Positions 6,242 through 7,619 of a stretch of DNA of 7,619 nucleotides are shown piece by piece; within the stretch, counting starts at the first letter, position 1; every line of letters starts with the position of its first letter. Below the pieces are notes generated by a model, which was not told the origin of the DNA, did no database searches, and saw nothing but the letters and a program-made list of their open reading frames with translations. Both the position numbers and the translations under genes were made by a program. This DNA is from JAWOGN01 sp046496815 (GTDB lineage Bacteria > Desulfobacterota > DSM-4660 > Desulfatiglandales > Desulfatiglandaceae): contig JAWOGN010000217.1 in NCBI GenBank assembly GCA_046496815.1, positions 1 to 7,619 on the forward strand, in the 5' to 3' direction.

Positions 6242-6328
6242 ATGAAAAGAAATCAAGGAATGTCACGACACCTAGCAATTTTCGTGAGAAACCTATTTCT
6301 TCTTTTTTGTAAAATTTTACATATTTGA
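6242..6328 (+). CDS. Possible 28-residue micro-protein, basic then hydrophobic
   Basis: ATG 6242 follows AAAGG (6232-6236) with 5 bases between, a plausible ribosome site. It opens a 28-codon frame ending at TGA 6326. The translation starts MKRNQGMSRH and continues with a hydrophobic LAIFVRNLFLLFCKILHI segment. This pattern of a basic head and one short membrane-like helix is shared by leader peptides and small membrane peptides, including some type I toxins. It could equally be a chance frame in AT-rich DNA. No partner antisense RNA or attenuator is evident. Confidence 0.15.
   Translation: MKRNQGMSRHLAIFVRNLFLLFCKILHI
6308..6321. promoter_or_regulatory. Perfect 14-bp palindrome, possible operator
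   Basis: TGTAAAATTTTACA is exactly self-complementary and sits in an AT-rich stretch ~210 bases upstream of the methyltransferase ATG. Its size and symmetry suit a dimeric helix-turn-helix repressor. The regulator is unknown, and AT-rich DNA makes chance palindromes commoner. Confidence 0.3.
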
Positions 6329-6530
6329 TGGAGCCCCGCCGGTCAGCAAAATCCGGGGATCAGGCGCAATGCAAACAGTGGCGGAATTTCAAAGAAATGT
6401 TTCATGGTCCGGATTTCGGCTGCAATTTATCCCGCGCTCGATGAGGGGGCTGAAATAATCAAAGGAATGGCTTTCGGCATTTTTTGGGATTGCTTCAGTA
6501 TTTAATTTCACACAATAGAGAGAGGTTTTT

Positions 6531-7094
6531 ATGGGAAAGTTGGTTTGTCCCCCTTGGCTGGGATATGTGCTGCTGAACCCGTTGCGAAAACTGGTGGAAA
6601 ATCCGGATAAGATACTGGGACGGTTTGTGCGGGAAGGAATGATCGTTCTTGAAACAGGCTGCGGCATGGGTTATTTCACCTTGCCCCTGGCCCGGATGGT
6701 TGGGGCCAAAGGCCGGGTAGTGGCAGTGGACATTGCCCCCAAGATGCTGTCCGTATTGGAGCGCAGGGCCCAAAAGGCGGGTCTTTTGGACAGGATAGAG
6801 ATTCGTCAAAATGGTGGAGGTGCCCTTGGCCTGGAGGATCTTTCCGGTGGCGTGGATTTTGGGGTTGCGCTTCATATGGTTCATGAGGTTCCCGATCAGA
6901 CCTCTTTTTTTTCCGATGTGTGGCGGGCCTTAAAACCTGGGGGCAGAGTTCTCGTTATTGAACCCAAGGGTCACGTCTCACACGATGAATTTCACCAAAC
7001 CATGGATGCTGCAAAAAAGATCGGTTTCGGACTCGAAGCCCCGCCTGGAAAAGCAGGCAGTCGCGAAGCGCTGCTAATCAAACCGCGGATCTGA
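6531..7094 (+). CDS. Class I SAM-dependent methyltransferase (Methyltransf_11/25-like)
   Basis: A 187-residue Rossmann-fold methyltransferase acting in the cytoplasm; the substrate is unknown. Motif I is VLETGCGMGYFTLPLA (39-54), the glycine-rich S-adenosylmethionine loop; the usual acidic residue before it is Glu41 rather than the more common Asp. Motif II is VVAVDIAPKML (63-73), where Asp67 should bind the ribose hydroxyls. VDFGVALHMVHEVPD (108-122) is motif IV and the following turn, and ALKPGGRVLVIEPKGHV (133-149) is the motif V/VI strand region. The N-terminus has a CPPWLGYVLLNPLRKL segment (6-21), seen in a group of small bacterial and archaeal methyltransferases. The length is short for the superfamily, with only a brief C-terminal cap. 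The start is supported by AGAGAGG ending at 6525, 5 bases before ATG. It has no co-directional neighbour within the window, so there is no context for its substrate. Confidence 0.88.
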   Translation: MGKLVCPPWLGYVLLNPLRKLVENPDKILGRFVREGMIVLETGCGMGYFTLPLARMVGAKGRVVAVDIAPKMLSVLERRAQKAGLLDRIEIRQNGGGALGLEDLSGGVDFGVALHMVHEVPDQTSFFSDVWRALKPGGRVLVIEPKGHVSHDEFHQTMDAAKKIGFGLEAPPGKAGSREALLIKPRI

Positions 7095-7259
7095 ATCCAG
7101 AGGCGGCTGCCCTCGAAAGCAATCGGGAGGGATATCCGTGAAAAAGCATTGTCGAAACTTTACCGCACCCAACCTCAATAAGAATCGATCTGAAAAGTTT
7201 TCTTTCGTTCTTGGCTGGTGATGCGCTGACGATGTCCCGCTGTAAGTGAGAGGAAAGCA

Positions 7260-7619
7260 TTACTTGTCAACGTGCTCCCGCCGGCTGTCGCGAATCCGGT
7301 AGGGGAACCCGTAGGCTTCCATGCGCTCCATGAAGGGATCCGGGTCAAAGGCTTCCGGCGGCAGAACTCCGGCCATATCGCTGGTAAAGTCGCCGATATC
7401 GGTCTGGGAGAACTCGCCGTCGAAAACAAAGTACGGCCGCCCGCTGATGTCGACGACGACCGAGGCGAGTGCTTCATCCAGCGGCACCCGACGGTCGGCG
7501 TACCGAACGATCCCCCGGCGGTCGCCGAGGGCTTCGTCGATGGCTTCCCCGAGGGTGATCGCCACATCCTCGACGGTGTGGTGGTCGTCGACCGCGAGGT
7601 CGCCCTCGCAGTGCACCGT
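7260..7619 (-). CDS. hisB: Imidazoleglycerol-phosphate dehydratase (HisB) fragment with an unrelated C-terminal tail
   Basis: The minus-strand frame enters from beyond the window and ends at TAA 7260. The first ~80 visible residues are plainly HisB, the histidine-pathway enzyme that dehydrates imidazoleglycerol phosphate to imidazoleacetol phosphate. They include HCEGDLAVDDHHTVEDVAI with the first DHHxxE metal-binding set, LGDRRGIVRYADRRVPLDEA, and DISGRPYFVFDGEFSQ, closing with GDFTSDMA. HisB identity stops at about 7371. The expected 'HFFxSLAxxAxxTLH' helix and the second NDHHxxE metal set are replaced by a charged 36-residue tail (DPDPFMERMEAYGFPYRIRD is its middle). One of the two metal-binding halves is therefore missing and the product should not be an active dehydratase. 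GC content and codon choice are much higher than in the rest of the window, with haloarchaeal-style wording. I read it as a truncated gene or a chimeric join. Confidence 0.8.
   Translation of the reverse strand, partial: TVHCEGDLAVDDHHTVEDVAITLGEAIDEALGDRRGIVRYADRRVPLDEALASVVVDISGRPYFVFDGEFSQTDIGDFTSDMAGVLPPEAFDPDPFMERMEAYGFPYRIRDSRREHVDK

Larger units (their letters stand above)
6159..6530. other. AT-rich spacer upstream of the methyltransferase gene
   Basis: This interval lies between the palindromic element and the methyltransferase start. It includes a possible micro-ORF (6242-6328) and a perfect palindrome (6308-6321), listed separately. Weak inverted repeats are also present: CCCCG/CGGGG (6334-6358) and ATTTC/GAAAT near 6385-6397. 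The methyltransferase promoter should lie in the right half, but I cannot place a convincing -35/-10 pair. Confidence 0.4.

Noticed and set aside
6334..6358. CCCCG/CGGGG inverted repeat as a terminator or riboswitch stem
   Set aside because: The stem is 5 bp with a long loop, no T-run, and no further conserved structure is visible.
7110..7131. CCCTC/GAGGG inverted repeat after the methyltransferase gene as a terminator
   Set aside because: The stem is only 5 bp with a 12-base loop and has no T-run after it.
1..7619. CRISPR array, tRNA or rRNA gene
   Set aside because: No regularly spaced repeats and no cloverleaf or rRNA-like sequence were seen on either strand.

Overview
The window reads as a bacterial chromosome segment of moderate GC, most like a deltaproteobacterium (Desulfobacterota). 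This rests on the gene combination: a TreT-type trehalose synthase beside a DUF5752-like gene and a long GT20 gene. It also rests on dispersed-repeat-like spacers. The assignment is inference; there is no rRNA or other phylogenetic marker. The last ~360 bases are clearly richer in GC than the rest and encode a HisB fragment of haloarchaeal flavour. That end is therefore either acquired DNA or a chimeric join.

Layout, left to right. (1) Positions 2-637 hold the 3' part of a family 3 extracellular solute-binding protein gene, followed by a hairpin terminator candidate. (2) Positions 638-1104 are a non-coding spacer with several short palindromes, one resembling a dispersed repeat unit. (3) Positions 1105-4859 are a three-gene plus-strand cluster: a tandem-duplicated DUF5752-like protein, TreT (GT4 trehalose synthase) and a long GT20 (OtsA/GgpS-like) synthase. 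The intergenic gaps are 58 and 67 bases. (4) Positions 4895-5524, minus strand, encode an unrecognised two-helix membrane protein that converges on the cluster. (5) Positions 5525-6530 are mostly non-coding. They hold a small 57-codon minus-strand gene, a 150-bp fully palindromic MITE-like element directly upstream of it, and an AT-rich stretch with a perfect 14-bp palindrome and a possible 28-codon micro-ORF. (6) Positions 6531-7094 encode a class I SAM-dependent methyltransferase. (7) Positions 7260-7619, minus strand, encode an internal piece of HisB that lacks its C-terminal metal-binding half and runs into an unrelated tail.

The best functional unit is the 1105-4859 cluster, which most likely makes a compatible solute. 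TreT joins a nucleotide-activated glucose to glucose to give trehalose directly. The GT20 enzyme would transfer glucose to a sugar phosphate or a similar phosphorylated acceptor. No phosphatase gene lies beside it, so the GT20 product and the role of the DUF5752-like partner are the open questions. No CRISPR array, tRNA, rRNA or complete insertion sequence was seen.
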